Notes under the pieces: generated by a model | What the model saw: the letters and a program-made list of their open reading frames with translations, nothing else | What the model was told of the DNA's origin: nothing | Database searches by the model: none | Made by a program: the position numbers and the translations under genes | Part shown: piece after piece, positions 55,211 through 63,409 of the stretch | Position numbering within the stretch: the first letter of the stretch is position 1 | Layout of the letters: each line of letters begins with the position of its first letter | NCBI GenBank assembly: GCA_030530985.1 | Contig: JAUMTX010000011.1 | Location: 1-63,949, forward strand | Length of the DNA: 63,949 nucleotides | Reading direction: 5' to 3' | Origin: Corynebacterium sp. | Lineage (GTDB): Bacteria > Actinomycetota > Actinomycetes > Mycobacteriales > Mycobacteriaceae

Positions 55211-56112
55211 TTCTTGTAATTACAAGTTTCTTTGAGTTCACAGGTGTAATTAATCCACAGGCTGTGGACAAATCTGGGGATAGAGGATAGCTGCAGGTAG
55301 GCGGGCTAAAATTCGGCGGTTCGGGGAAGCGCTATTCACAAGTTTTGTAATTACAAAAAGTTACGGGAGTTGTCTAGAGGGATTTTTGTAATTAACCGGG
55401 GCTAAAGTTGCTGGTGAGAGGGTATTTACGAATAATATGTGAATTTTGGAGGGGAACATAGAATCCGGGTTAATTACAAAAATTCCGAATTTCACATACC
55501 CCCTGTGAATAGCTGTGGATAACTGGAAAGCAAAACGGATTATTACAGGTCAAATATTGTGTAATTTATGTGGATCCGGGCGTGGATGGGCCGGTTTTGC
55601 TACCCCTGAAGCACAAATTTAGGCTTTGCACAATGGCTGGTGGGATGTTTGGATCGAGTTATCCACAGATCGCCTGTGGATAACTGTGAATAAAGGAGAT
55701 TTTTGGCGAGTCTATGAGCTGCAGGAACAGATTTATCCACAGGGCAAAATTGGCCTTGACCTTTGTAATTACAAGTTATCCACAGCTGTACTCACAGGGC
55801 TGTGGAGATTGGGGATCCGGGGTCTTGTGATTTTGTGAATTGAGTTTTCCACAGGCTGTGAATAACTCTGTGGATAAAGGCTAGCGGATTAGTTATCCAC
55901 AGGGTGTGGATAAAGTTGTGAACAAAATGCACAGGGGCGAGGCTGTTCGGATATATGCGCTGATCAGCGGCTATATTGAGTGCAAAGGCGCTGAGAGGGC
56001 TGGGATTCTTTCGAAAAGCCTCGGGTTAATTACAAACTTGTAATTTCACAGGCTGTGGATGGATCTGTGAAAAGTGAAATGACAAAAAATTATCCCCAGG
56101 CCCGGTGGATAA
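55210..56112. other. Putative oriC-like region: dense DnaA-box cluster
   Basis: Perfect DnaA boxes TTATCCACA in either orientation lie at 55514-55522(-), 55659-55667(+), 55675-55683(-), 55733-55741(+), 55776-55784(+), 55869-55877(-), 55893-55901(+) and 55905-55913(-). One-mismatch boxes include 55251-55259, 55263-55271, 55685-55693, 55845-55853, 55857-55865, 56090-56098 and 56104-56112. Pairs face each other closely, as in oriC. AT-rich tracts occur at about 55430-55450 and 55545-55570. The only ORF (55626-55838) is a by-product of the boxes. This is origin-like by sequence, but dnaA and dnaN are not in the window, so a DnaA-titration site is the alternative. Confidence 0.75.
55213..56048. 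repeat. Iterated palindrome TTGTAATTACAA
   Basis: Full palindromes: CTTGTAATTACAAG (55213-55226), TTTTGTAATTACAAAA (55343-55358) and TTGTAATTACAA (55763-55774). Partial copies: TGTAATTAA (from 55246), TTGTAATTAA (55386-55395), TTAATTACAA (55470-55479 and 56026-56035) and TTGTAATTTCA (56038-56048). The copies are interleaved with the DnaA boxes and look like binding sites of a dimeric protein. Confidence 0.75.
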
Positions 56113-56134
56113 CTCCGGACGCTGGGGACGGGGA

Positions 56135-56812
56135 CTATGTGAATAAGGGATTGAGGTAGCCCTGTGAGTAGACCATCCAGCCGATTGTACATATTAAAAG
56201 TATCAGCATAATATACAGAATTTTCTTGAATAGGCGGATGGACTTACGGATGGCGGCTAGGAGGATGAGGCCGACGGCGAAACCGCCCATGTGGCCGGCC
56301 CAGGACACACCAGGATTGGTGAAGGAATAGCCGACATTGACAAGCACATAGATAATCGGGGCCCGCAGATCCCGGCCCTTAAGGGCATTCACACCAATGA
56401 GAAGCACCATGAGCGTGAAAATAGCGCCAGAAGCACCCACAGTGGGCACGAAGGGCTGAAGATAGCTCACAAGGGCGGAGGAGCCCAAACCACCCGTAAA
56501 GAAGGACGCAGCCATGAGGCTATGGCCCAGGCTGCGCTCAATCTCACGGCCAATGAGAAAGAGCATCACCGTATTCACAATGAGGTGGCTCGAACCCTGG
56601 TGCAAGAAGAGCGTACCCACCGAGCGTAGCGCACCCAGGGGCGAGTCCTCCATGGCTGGGAAGTAGAGGACGAGGTCGTCGGCAAGCGAGGAATCGGATA
56701 GGTTGTGCGCGAAGCTGCGGGACTGGACAACAGTGATGAGATAGCTGGCAATAATCACCAGACACAAAACAGTCGTAACAGGGGCTTGACGGTAAATTCT
56801 TTTTAGATTCAT
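56135..56812 (-). CDS. Rhomboid-family intramembrane serine protease
   Basis: The 225-aa protein has about seven hydrophobic helices. The catalytic Ser is in VGASGAIFTL (about residue 128) and the His in SWAGHMGGFAVGL (about 175); the loop HQGSSHLIVNTVMLFLIG carries the usual H-x-x-x-N element. Substrates are unknown. GGAGA precedes the ATG by 3-5 nt. It is next to ppiA, as in other Mycobacteriales, and its 3' end abuts the DnaA-box region. Confidence 0.92.
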   Translation of the reverse strand: MNLKRIYRQAPVTTVLCLVIIASYLITVVQSRSFAHNLSDSSLADDLVLYFPAMEDSPLGALRSVGTLFLHQGSSHLIVNTVMLFLIGREIERSLGHSLMAASFFTGGLGSSALVSYLQPFVPTVGASGAIFTLMVLLIGVNALKGRDLRAPIIYVLVNVGYSFTNPGVSWAGHMGGFAVGLILLAAIRKSIRLFKKILYIMLILLICTIGWMVYSQGYLNPLFT

Positions 56813-56827
56813 TAGTCTCCTGGATCA

Positions 56828-56857
56828 ATAAAACCCCGCACCCAGTGGGCGCGGGGT
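56828..56857 (-). terminator. Intrinsic terminator after ppiA
   Basis: On the minus strand ACCCCGC / GCGGGGT with an 11-nt loop (itself GCCCACTGGGT, able to pair further), followed by TTTATT. It lies between ppiA and the rhomboid gene. Confidence 0.85.
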
Positions 56858-56870
56858 CGGTGGTGAAGAA

Positions 56871-57398
56871 TTAATCCTCGATGACCTCGATAGACTCAAT
56901 CACAACTGGCTCAGTTGGACGGTCGAAGCGGTCGGTGGCGGTGGAAGCAATAGCATCCACAACCTTCTGGGACTCAGGGTCAACAACCTCACCGAAAATG
57001 GTGTGGGCGTTATTGAGATGAGGGGTTGGGGCCACAGTAATGAAGAACTGGGAGCCATTGGTGCCAGGGCCTGCATTAGCCATAGCCAGGAGGTATGGGG
57101 TACCAAAGTTGAGCTCTGGGTGGAACTCATCCTCAAAGCGGTAGCCAGGGCCGCCACGACCGGTGCCGGTTGGGTCACCGCCCTGAATCATGAAGCCGTC
57201 GATGACGCGGTGGAAAACAGCACCATCATAGAATGGGCCTTCAGACTCGCCCTTGGCATTCTCAGTGAAATATTCCTTGGAGCCATTGGCCAGGCCAATG
57301 AAGTTAGCCACAGTCACAGGTGCATGGTTGCCAAAGAGGTCGATCTTGATATCGCCTCGATTGGTGTGCATGATCGCAGTAGCAGTCTTTTTTGTCAT
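56871..57398 (-). CDS. ppiA: Cyclophilin-type peptidyl-prolyl isomerase
   Basis: The 175-aa cytoplasmic cyclophilin has [30 protein letters not shown] and NGSQFFIT with the active-site Arg, Phe and Gln, and the C-terminal [15 protein letters not shown] end. It catalyses proline isomerisation in protein folding. The ATG at 57398 is preferred: TATGAT (57406-57411) lies 7 nt upstream and overlaps the alternative ATG at 57410, implying leaderless initiation. Synteny with gyrA and rhomboid is conserved. Confidence 0.95.
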   Translation of the reverse strand: MTKKTATAIMHTNRGDIKIDLFGNHAPVTVANFIGLANGSKEYFTENAKGESEGPFYDGAVFHRVIDGFMIQGGDPTGTGRGGPGYRFEDEFHPELNFGTPYLLAMANAGPGTNGSQFFITVAPTPHLNNAHTIFGEVVDPESQKVVDAIASTATDRFDRPTEPVVIESIEVIED

Positions 57399-57470
57399 GC
57401 CGACTATCATAGTCTACGAAGGGTATTTATGCACCCGCTCGACCCCTATCAGAAGGAGGAATAGTCCCTT

Positions 57471-57926
57471 ATGGTTATTAATACTGCTTTCACTGCCGGC
57501 CGAAACGCCCTCAAGCTGGGCCGCTCCGGTTTCAACTATGTGCAGGATCGTCACCTGAAGAAGCTGGCCAAGGGCATCGAACCAGGCGTTAACGCCGTGG
57601 AATCCAATATTGCTGAGCTCACCAGCCGCGCAATGTCCAAGATTGATGCCGCCACCGACACCGGTGAGGCCCTGGTTAAGAAGGGCACCAAGAAGGTGAA
57701 GAAGGTCAAGAAGTCCAAGGGTGGCAAGAAGTGCTGCGGTTGCCTGGGCAAGGTCCTGGGTGGCGTGGTTGTTTTCGGCGCCCTGGCTGGTGTGGTCTAC
57801 GTGATTAGCCAGAAGTTCTTTGGCAAGCCAAGTACTTTCCCAGAGGCTAATGAGAATACTGTTACCGGTGAGGATAATCCTGGCGGCGGTAATTATGTAT
57901 TCAATACCAGCACTCAGCCGGAATAA
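57471..57926 (+). CDS. Lys-rich single-pass membrane protein
   Basis: The 151-aa product has an amphipathic N-terminal region, a strongly basic stretch (KKGTKKVKKVKKSKGGKKCCGC, about 76-97) with a CCGC cysteine cluster, one membrane helix (VLGGVVVFGALAGVVYVIS, about 101-119) and a short acidic tail. It resembles corynebacterial small envelope proteins encoded beside ppiA. An AAGGAGG site lies upstream. The basic patch next to the helix suggests contact with membrane phospholipids or nucleic acid; the function is unknown. A terminator follows. Confidence 0.8.
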   Translation: MVINTAFTAGRNALKLGRSGFNYVQDRHLKKLAKGIEPGVNAVESNIAELTSRAMSKIDAATDTGEALVKKGTKKVKKVKKSKGGKKCCGCLGKVLGGVVVFGALAGVVYVISQKFFGKPSTFPEANENTVTGEDNPGGGNYVFNTSTQPE

Positions 57927-57949
57927 AAGAAAATTTACTATCTAATTAC

Positions 57950-57980
57950 GAGGGCCAATATAAAGTTGGCCCTTCATTTT
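57950..57980 (+). terminator. Intrinsic terminator
   Basis: AGGGCCAA / TTGGCCCT with a 7-nt loop followed by TCATTTTT, 23 bases after the membrane-protein stop codon. Confidence 0.88.
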
Positions 57981-58089
57981 TGCAGGTCGCGCGCATATTA
58001 TTAATTTCACATTAAAGTGATTTTTAGAGTATACTGTTAATCAAATTGGCGACGACTGTCGAAAATACATTAAGTGAGGAGGCCTTCGT

Positions 58090-59010
58090 ATTAAAACTCT
58101 AATGCGTTGTGCTGCTTATCTGACCGCTGCGGCGCTCGCCGGCGCCAGCGTGCTTCCCTCCACACTTATGGCACAATCAGCACCCCTGGAAAAGACCTAC
58201 GCGGACCTCAATGCCTTTGCATCTGATGTCCCGGATCCTGTTGTGCCTAACTGGTATAGCCAGTTCTGGGCGGGTGACATGGTGTACTGCACCGGTTCGC
58301 TCATTGCAGCCCAGTGGGTTCTGACAGCCAAGCACTGCCGCGGCAACCTCGATGCCGCCATTGGCTATGGCATTGCCTATTTGGCCTTTGGTCCTAATCA
58401 GGATGTGCGCCGCGAGCCGGATGGTCTCGTGGAGATCGACGGTGCCGATATTATGCTCGTCCACATTTCCAAGCCCGTTGATGGTGTGAAGCCTGCCGGT
58501 TTCTGGAATTGGGATGAATACTGGGCTCAGGGCACCCACTATGGTGTGCCGGACCTTCAGCTGCCACTGGAATTCCAGTACACCCGTAGCTTCGGCTCCG
58601 GTGGTTATGGTTCCTCCAAGCAGATCAATAATGTTCTGGGTACAGTCCTGTACCGTAACCAAAAGCCTGCCGTGAGGTTCTCCTTCACCGCGAAGGAAGG
58701 CCAGCAGCCTGAGGTATATACGGGCTTCCAGATCCAGACCTATGACACCAATACCTATAAGGCTGGTGACTCCGGTGGTCCAACCATTGATGCCTCCGGC
58801 AATATTATCGGCATTATGGCCGGTGGTGGCGGTGCTAAGGCCTCGGAGAAGGCGACTATCTCCCTGATTGCCACGGAGCAATACAATAAGATTATTAGCG
58901 CCATGCAGAACCCACCGCTGGAAACCCTCACCCAGGCTACGACAGCTAATACTGTGAGCCCTGAGCAAAAGGTGGCGCCTGCTCCCCAGGCCAAGGGGTC
59001 CCTCTTCTAA
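58090..59010 (+). CDS. Secreted trypsin-like serine protease
   Basis: The protein has a signal peptide (MRCAAYLTAAALAGASVLP...), followed by a chymotrypsin-fold domain with the catalytic His in VLTAKHCRG, Asp in GADIMLVHIS and Ser in KAGDSGGPTID. CTGSL and KHC give the usual first disulfide. The C-terminal tail is Ala/Pro/Gln-rich. The first ATG (58102) is 19 nt from a perfect GAGGAGG, whereas an in-frame ATT at 58090 is 7 nt from it and adds the residues I-K-T-L, supplying a positive charge to the signal peptide. ATT initiation is suggested, not proven; otherwise the CDS is 58102-59010 (302 aa). Confidence 0.88.
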   Translation: MKTLMRCAAYLTAAALAGASVLPSTLMAQSAPLEKTYADLNAFASDVPDPVVPNWYSQFWAGDMVYCTGSLIAAQWVLTAKHCRGNLDAAIGYGIAYLAFGPNQDVRREPDGLVEIDGADIMLVHISKPVDGVKPAGFWNWDEYWAQGTHYGVPDLQLPLEFQYTRSFGSGGYGSSKQINNVLGTVLYRNQKPAVRFSFTAKEGQQPEVYTGFQIQTYDTNTYKAGDSGGPTIDASGNIIGIMAGGGGAKASEKATISLIATEQYNKIISAMQNPPLETLTQATTANTVSPEQKVAPAPQAKGSLF

Positions 59011-59014
59011 GATA

Positions 59015-59046
59015 ACCGCTCTCAGAGAATCTGAGGGCGGTATTTT
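59015..59046 (+). terminator. Intrinsic terminator of the protease gene
   Basis: 12-bp stem ACCGCTCTCAGA / TCTGAGGGCGGT with a GAA loop, followed by ATTTTCG, immediately after the stop codon. Confidence 0.88.
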
Positions 59047-59074
59047 CGTACCCCCGCGTGCGAATCGCGCATGC

Positions 59075-59106
59075 AAAAAACTCCCCCGGTCGAAACCGGA
59101 GGAGTT
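59075..59106 (-). terminator. Terminator after tRNA-Ala
   Basis: On the minus strand AACTCCTCCGGT / ACCGGGGGAGTT with a TTCG tetraloop, then TTTT, 5 nt after the tRNA 3' end. Confidence 0.9.
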
Positions 59107-59111
59107 ATCTG

Positions 59112-59184
59112 TGGAGCATAGGAGAATCGAACTCCTGACCCTCTGCTTGCAAAGCAGATGCTCTACCAACTGAGCTAATGCCCC
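59112..59184 (-). tRNA. tRNA-Ala (TGC)
   Basis: 73 nt on the minus strand: acceptor GGGGCAT / ATGCTCC-A, D arm GCTCAGTTGGTAGAGC, anticodon loop TTTGCAA (anticodon TGC), T arm AGGAGTTCGATTCTCCT. No CCA is encoded. It follows tRNA-Ile on the same strand, the usual pair downstream of gyrA. Confidence 0.96.
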
Positions 59185-59256
59185 GTGTCCGAAAGAATTT
59201 CTTCTTTCTGCAACAAGATTTAACTTTACTCTCTTTCAAGAATCTTGTCAAATCCG

Positions 59257-59330
59257 TGGGCCTAGCAAGACTCGAACTTGCGACCTCTTCATTATCAGTG
59301 AAGCGCTCTAACCACCTGAGCTATAGGCCC
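59257..59330 (-). tRNA. tRNA-Ile (GAT)
   Basis: 74 nt on the minus strand: acceptor GGGCCTA / TAGGCCC-A, D arm GCTCAGGTGGTTAGAGC, anticodon loop CTGATAA (anticodon GAT), T arm TTGCAAGTTCGAGTCTTGC. No CCA is encoded. Confidence 0.96.
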
Positions 59331-59403
59331 TTTGGACAAGAAATTACTTTACATTATTTCCCAATTTTCACCAAATCGGCAGGACAACGCAGGTTTTTCT
59401 GCA

Positions 59404-59440
59404 TAAAAAATGTGCCCTAACACCGTGATGTTAGGACACA
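59404..59440 (-). terminator. Intrinsic terminator of gyrA-DUF3566
   Basis: On the minus strand TGTGTCCTAACA / TGTTAGGGCACA (12 bp, one T-G pair), loop TCACGG, followed by six T. It lies 33 bases after the DUF3566 stop. Confidence 0.92.
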
Positions 59441-59472
59441 TTACTGCGGTCTGCAGGTCACATGGCGAATTT

Positions 59473-59820
59473 CTAGTTCCTATGTTCCTCAAGAACAACC
59501 ACGAAACCACCAAAGACACTGACCAGCGCATTATAAATAAGCGCAAAGAGCGGGCTCAAAATAGTCACTGACAAGGCAACCAGCAGGCCCAGGCCACCAG
59601 CAACGCTAATGACCGAACCATAACCAACAATCACACTGCCACCAACACTGCCAATGAGGCTATTGAGGCGGTCCCACAGGCCGATCGTCGACAAGGCAAA
59701 GAAAAGAAGAGTGACGCAGAGAATCCACGCCGCCAAGCCAACAATGGACAAAGTCAGGCACACGCGAAAAACGGAGCCAGGCGCAATATGGCGCAGGACC
59801 ACACGAGAGCGCAGAGCCAT
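59473..59820 (-). CDS. DUF3566 membrane protein
   Basis: The 115-aa protein has two membrane helices (about 20-45, LSIVGLAAWILCVTLLFFAL, and 70-98, VISVAGGLGLLVALSVTIL) and a short C-terminal part with VFGGFVVVLEEH. It matches the DUF3566 family found just downstream of gyrA throughout actinobacteria; the mycobacterial homologue is CwsA/Rv0007-like in position. The ATG shares a base with the gyrA stop (TAATG). Role unknown, probably envelope or division related. Confidence 0.9.
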   Translation of the reverse strand: MALRSRVVLRHIAPGSVFRVCLTLSIVGLAAWILCVTLLFFALSTIGLWDRLNSLIGSVGGSVIVGYGSVISVAGGLGLLVALSVTILSPLFALIYNALVSVFGGFVVVLEEHRN

Positions 59821-62360
59821 TAGTCTTCACCGCCCTCATCAAGCAGGGTGGCCTGTGGGTCCTGAGGACCGGCTACAGCGCCCTCAACCTCTTCTTCACC
59901 CTCATTCTCCACATTGCGGTCAATGGCGAGCAGCTCCACGCCATCCTCCAGGTTGACCAGGCGCACGCCCATGGTCTGGCGGGAAGAAGGACGAATCTGG
60001 TTGACCTCGGTACGAATCACGCCGCCAGCAGAGGTAATAGCGAAGATCTCATCATCATTATCAATAGGGATAGCGGAGATGAGCTTGCCGCGCTTAGGGT
60101 TGTACTTGAAGGTGACCACACCAAGACCACCACGGCCCTGGGTTGGGTACTCCTCCATAGCAGTACGCTTACCGTAGCCACCGGAGGTAGCAACCAGCAG
60201 GTAGTCGCCCTCACGGACAACACACATATCCAGCAGGGAGTCATCCCCACGGAAGCGCATACCCTTCACACCAGCGGTCGCACGGCCCATAGGGCGCAGG
60301 CTCTCGTCATCAGCCTTGAAGCGGATGGACTGGCCTTCCTCAGAGACGAGCAGCAGCTCATCCTCAGCGTGGCAGAGAGCCGCACCAATCAAGGAATCAC
60401 CCTCATTGAGGTTAATGGCGATAAGACCACCAGAACGTGCAGAGTTATAGTCCGCCAGGCGGCTCTTCTTCACGCGACCAAACTTGGTGGCCAGAACCAG
60501 ATAATCCTCATCCTCATAGGTCTGGATCTGAATAATGGAAGCAATCTGCTCGCCCGGCTGGAATTCCAGCAGGTTAGCCACATGCTGGCCACGAGCGGTA
60601 CGGCTGGCCTCTGGAAGCTCATAGGCCTTGAGGCGGTAAACGCGACCGAAGTTAGTGAAGAAGAGAATCCAGTCATGGGTGGAGCAAACGAAGAAGTGAC
60701 GAACCACGTCATCCTGCTTGAGCTCGGCACCACGAACACCCTTGCCGCCACGCTTCTGGTTACGGTAAAGATCCACCTTGGTGCGCTTAGCATAACCGGT
60801 GGACGTAATGGTGACCACGACATTTTCGCGGGCAATGAGATCCTCTTCGGTCACATCGCCGGTGGCTGCAATAATCTGGGTGCGGCGATCATCACCGTAC
60901 TTATCCACAATCTCAGCCAACTCATCGTGAACAATCTGGCGCTGGCGCTCAGGGCGGGCCAAGATGTCCTTCAGATCGGCAATGAGCTCTTCAATCTCAG
61001 CCAATTCGTCAATAATCTTCTGGCGCTCCAGGGCAGCCAGGCGGCGCAGCTGCATGGCGAGGATAGCATCGGCCTGGACGTCATCGACGTCGAGAAGCTC
61101 CATCAAACCGGTGCGAGCCTCATCGACCGTAGGGGAACGACGGATAAGGGCAATGACCTCATCGAGCATATCCAGGGCCTTAACCAGACCGCGCAGGATA
61201 TGGGCGCGCTTCTCGGCCTCGTCGAGGCGGAACTGGGTGCGGCGCACAATGACATCAATCTGGTGGGCAACATAGTGCCTAATCATCTGATCAATGCGCA
61301 GGGTACGAGGCACACCATCAACAATGGCGAGCATATTCACGCCAAAGTTGGTCTGGAGCTGGGAGTGCTTATAAAGATTATTGAGCACCACGCGAGGCAC
61401 AGCATCGCGCTTGAGGGTCACAACAATGCGCATACCCACGCGGTCGGAGGACTCATCCTCAATCTTGGAGATGCCGGTGAGCTTGCCATCGCGGACCTGC
61501 TCGGCGATATTGGAAATGAGATTATCAGGGTTGACCTGGTAAGGAAGCTCCGTGATCACAATGATCTGGCGGTTATTTTCCTCTTCAATGCTGGTCACAC
61601 CGCGCATACGGACGGAACCGCGGCCAGTGGAATAGGCTTCCTTGATGCCCTGGTCGCCGACAATGAGGCCGGCGGTTGGGAAATCAGGGCCCTTGATGAA
61701 GCCCATGCAGGCCTCCAGGGCCTCAGCCTCGGTGGCCTCTGGGTTCTCGAGCATCCAGTAGATGGCATCGGCCAATTCGCGCAGATTATGTGGCGGAATA
61801 TTGGTGGCCATACCAACGGCAATACCGCCGGAGCCATTCATCAAAAGATTAGGCACGCGGGATGGCAGGATGGTTGGTTCCTGGGTCTTGCCATCATAGT
61901 TTGGCTGGAAGTCCACGGTGTTTTCGCGAATATCGCGCACCATTTCCATGGCCAGTGGGGTCAGGCGGCACTCGGTATAACGCATAGCCGCAGGGCCGTC
62001 ATTACCGCGGGAACCGAAGTTACCCTGGCCATCGACCATTGGGTAGCGCATGGACCATGGCTGCGCCATACGGACCAGGGTGTCGTAGATGGCGCTATCG
62101 CCGTGTGGGTGGAAGTGACCCATGGTGTCGGCCACTGGGCGGGCGGACTTAACATAACCGCGCTCCGGACGGTAGCCGGAGTTGAACATTGCGTAAAGAA
62201 TACGGCGGTGCACTGGCTTGAGGCCATCGCGGACCTCTGGCAGGGCACGGCCGACAATGACGGACATGGCATAGTCGATATAACTCGACTGCATTTCCTC
62301 ATTGATATCAATAGGTGTTACGCGGTCAAAGAGGGTGTCGCCCCCATTATTCTCGCTCAC
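59820..62360 (-). CDS. gyrA: DNA gyrase subunit A
   Basis: The 846-aa subunit cuts and rejoins DNA in type II topoisomerase. The start is GTG at 62360 ([12 protein letters not shown]) behind GGAAAGG; the longer frame upstream runs against the antitoxin gene. The active-site Tyr is in AMRYTECRL. The quinolone region reads [19 protein letters not shown], with Ser and Asp at the E. coli Ser83 and Asp87 positions, a susceptible-type pattern. The C-terminal beta-propeller carries the GyrA box QKRGGKG. gyrB is not immediately upstream as expected; instead a toxin-antitoxin-like pair is found. Confidence 0.97.
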   Translation of the reverse strand: MSENNGGDTLFDRVTPIDINEEMQSSYIDYAMSVIVGRALPEVRDGLKPVHRRILYAMFNSGYRPERGYVKSARPVADTMGHFHPHGDSAIYDTLVRMAQPWSMRYPMVDGQGNFGSRGNDGPAAMRYTECRLTPLAMEMVRDIRENTVDFQPNYDGKTQEPTILPSRVPNLLMNGSGGIAVGMATNIPPHNLRELADAIYWMLENPEATEAEALEACMGFIKGPDFPTAGLIVGDQGIKEAYSTGRGSVRMRGVTSIEEENNRQIIVITELPYQVNPDNLISNIAEQVRDGKLTGISKIEDESSDRVGMRIVVTLKRDAVPRVVLNNLYKHSQLQTNFGVNMLAIVDGVPRTLRIDQMIRHYVAHQIDVIVRRTQFRLDEAEKRAHILRGLVKALDMLDEVIALIRRSPTVDEARTGLMELLDVDDVQADAILAMQLRRLAALERQKIIDELAEIEELIADLKDILARPERQRQIVHDELAEIVDKYGDDRRTQIIAATGDVTEEDLIARENVVVTITSTGYAKRTKVDLYRNQKRGGKGVRGAELKQDDVVRHFFVCSTHDWILFFTNFGRVYRLKAYELPEASRTARGQHVANLLEFQPGEQIASIIQIQTYEDEDYLVLATKFGRVKKSRLADYNSARSGGLIAINLNEGDSLIGAALCHAEDELLLVSEEGQSIRFKADDESLRPMGRATAGVKGMRFRGDDSLLDMCVVREGDYLLVATSGGYGKRTAMEEYPTQGRGGLGVVTFKYNPKRGKLISAIPIDNDDEIFAITSAGGVIRTEVNQIRPSSRQTMGVRLVNLEDGVELLAIDRNVENEGEEEVEGAVAGPQDPQATLLDEGGED

Positions 62361-62496
62361 TAAAAGCCTTTCCGATTGGCTACAAATACTCCCCCATTTT
62401 ACCAGGCGAAACGGCGCAGCGGGGCTTTGAAGGGCGCTAGGGCGGAAAAGTTCCTCCTTTTTGATACCATTGTGATACCAATCAGGAGGAGGAAGC

Positions 62497-62706
62497 ATGG
62501 CTATGACCCTGCGGCTGAGTGCCGAAGAGGACCAGATTTTGAATTTTTTGGCCGAAAGCCAAGGAGTAAGCAAAAAACAGGCGGTAATTAACGCCATTAT
62601 TGAGGCCGCCACCCATCGCAGCACCGATGCCGCCATTGCGGAGGCCGCGCGGCGGTTGCTCCCCGAATATGCCGCTATGGAAAAGCGCGTTCAGCGGGGA
62701 TTCTAA
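62497..62706 (+). CDS. Ribbon-helix-helix antitoxin-like protein
   Basis: The 69-aa protein has an N-terminal RHH fold ([36 protein letters not shown]) and a charged C-terminal tail ending ALEKRV-like ([11 protein letters not shown]). This type accompanies Doc toxins in actinobacteria: the RHH part binds operator DNA and the tail blocks the toxin. It is preceded by AGGAGGAGG. The stop overlaps the ATG of the next gene. Divergent from gyrA. Confidence 0.8.
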   Translation: MAMTLRLSAEEDQILNFLAESQGVSKKQAVINAIIEAATHRSTDAAIAEAARRLLPEYAAMEKRVQRGF

Positions 62707-62972
62707 TGCGCCCCGAGGCTTTATTGCGGGTGGCCGATGAGTTTTGCGCGGCCCGACGCACCCATATTCGCTCCTTCCCTGCCATAGTTGCGCTTGCCGC
62801 ACTCTTTGATGCCTCCATTCATGGCGTGCCGCTGTACCGCAATGCCACGGAGAAGGCCTCCCATATCCGCTCCGCCACCCAGGATCTGCGCCCATTGGCG
62901 CAGCATAATGATGATTTTGGGCGGATGCTTGCTGCCCTAGCCACTACCCTGTCTTCTGAGCGTTTCCTGTGA
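62706..62972 (+). CDS. Doc/Fic-like toxin remnant or variant
   Basis: The 88-aa protein follows the RHH gene with overlapping stop and start (TAATG), in the place of a Doc toxin. Its beginning (EALLRVADEFCA) and middle (LYRNATEKASHIRSA) match the pattern of actinobacterial Doc proteins (LL-IA-; -Y-(T/S)--EKA--L--), but it is shorter than the usual ~125 aa. The catalytic Fic motif HxFxDGNKR is absent; the region reads LAQHNDDFGRMLAAL. It is therefore either an inactive remnant or a diverged toxin. Assignment rests on layout and weak similarity. Confidence 0.5.
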   Translation: MRPEALLRVADEFCAARRTHIRSFPAIVALAALFDASIHGVPLYRNATEKASHIRSATQDLRPLAQHNDDFGRMLAALATTLSSERFL

Positions 62973-63409
62973 GCCTAAAGCATCACCTCATGTTTTAGGA
63001 GATCGGCGACATTAATCTGGAAGCGTGACGTAGGAGAAAGCGCGAAAATTTTCCTGTTTCCGCAGGAGGACTCTAAAAATCGGCCATTTTTCCCCGAAAG
63101 CTCACAGGAAACTACTGCCTTTTTCTGAGTAACGCACAGGCCGAAAACTGCGATGGGTGGCACTACACCGGGTGGGGTCGGAAGGGGCCTAAATTTTCTA
63201 TTGTCCTGGGCAAATGTGAAAATTTTTCGGAAAATCGGGAATCCCCTTCGTGGCGAGATTTCCTGAAGGTTTCCTGCGAGGCGCATGATTAGAAACTTAG
63301 TTACATGGTCTGAGCTGCGAAAAGTTTTGTTGCTTTATCAACAATCGGGTTTGGGCGTAACATGAAGTTCATCAGTTTCCAACAAACAACGACCGAAAGG
63401 ACAACCACA
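62973..63409. other. 437-bp non-coding stretch with inverted repeats
   Basis: There is no convincing gene; a 103-codon minus-strand frame lacks a ribosome site and family similarity. GTTTCCTGTGAGC (62962-62974) recurs inverted at 63100-63112, and further TTTCCTG copies occur near 63054, 63259 and 63269. The promoter of the small secreted protein must lie in its right part. Confidence 0.5.

Noticed and set aside
52551..55235. Minus- and plus-strand ORFs of 60-196 codons in the repeat array
   Set aside because: They shift frame from unit to unit, repeat each other (for example MVVVGVLVYCLVFWSAGEDE twice), lack ribosome sites and match no family.
55626..55838. 70-codon ORF in the DnaA-box region
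   Set aside because: It is composed of DnaA boxes and TTGTAATTACAA copies and has no ribosome site.
52574..56134. parS (TGTTTCACGTGAAACA) sites for ParB
   Set aside because: I looked for the canonical sequence near the origin-like region and saw none; the TTGTAATTACAA motif is different.
58177..59169. 330-codon minus-strand ORF over the trypsin-like gene
   Set aside because: It runs through the terminators and tRNA-Ala and is antisense to a gene with an intact catalytic triad.
62361..62636. GyrA extension to 938 aa
   Set aside because: A GTG with GGAAAGG at 62360 gives the normal GyrA N-terminus; the extension runs against the RHH gene.
62975..63286. 103-codon minus-strand ORF
   Set aside because: No ribosome site, non-coding-like composition and embedded inverted repeats; no known family.
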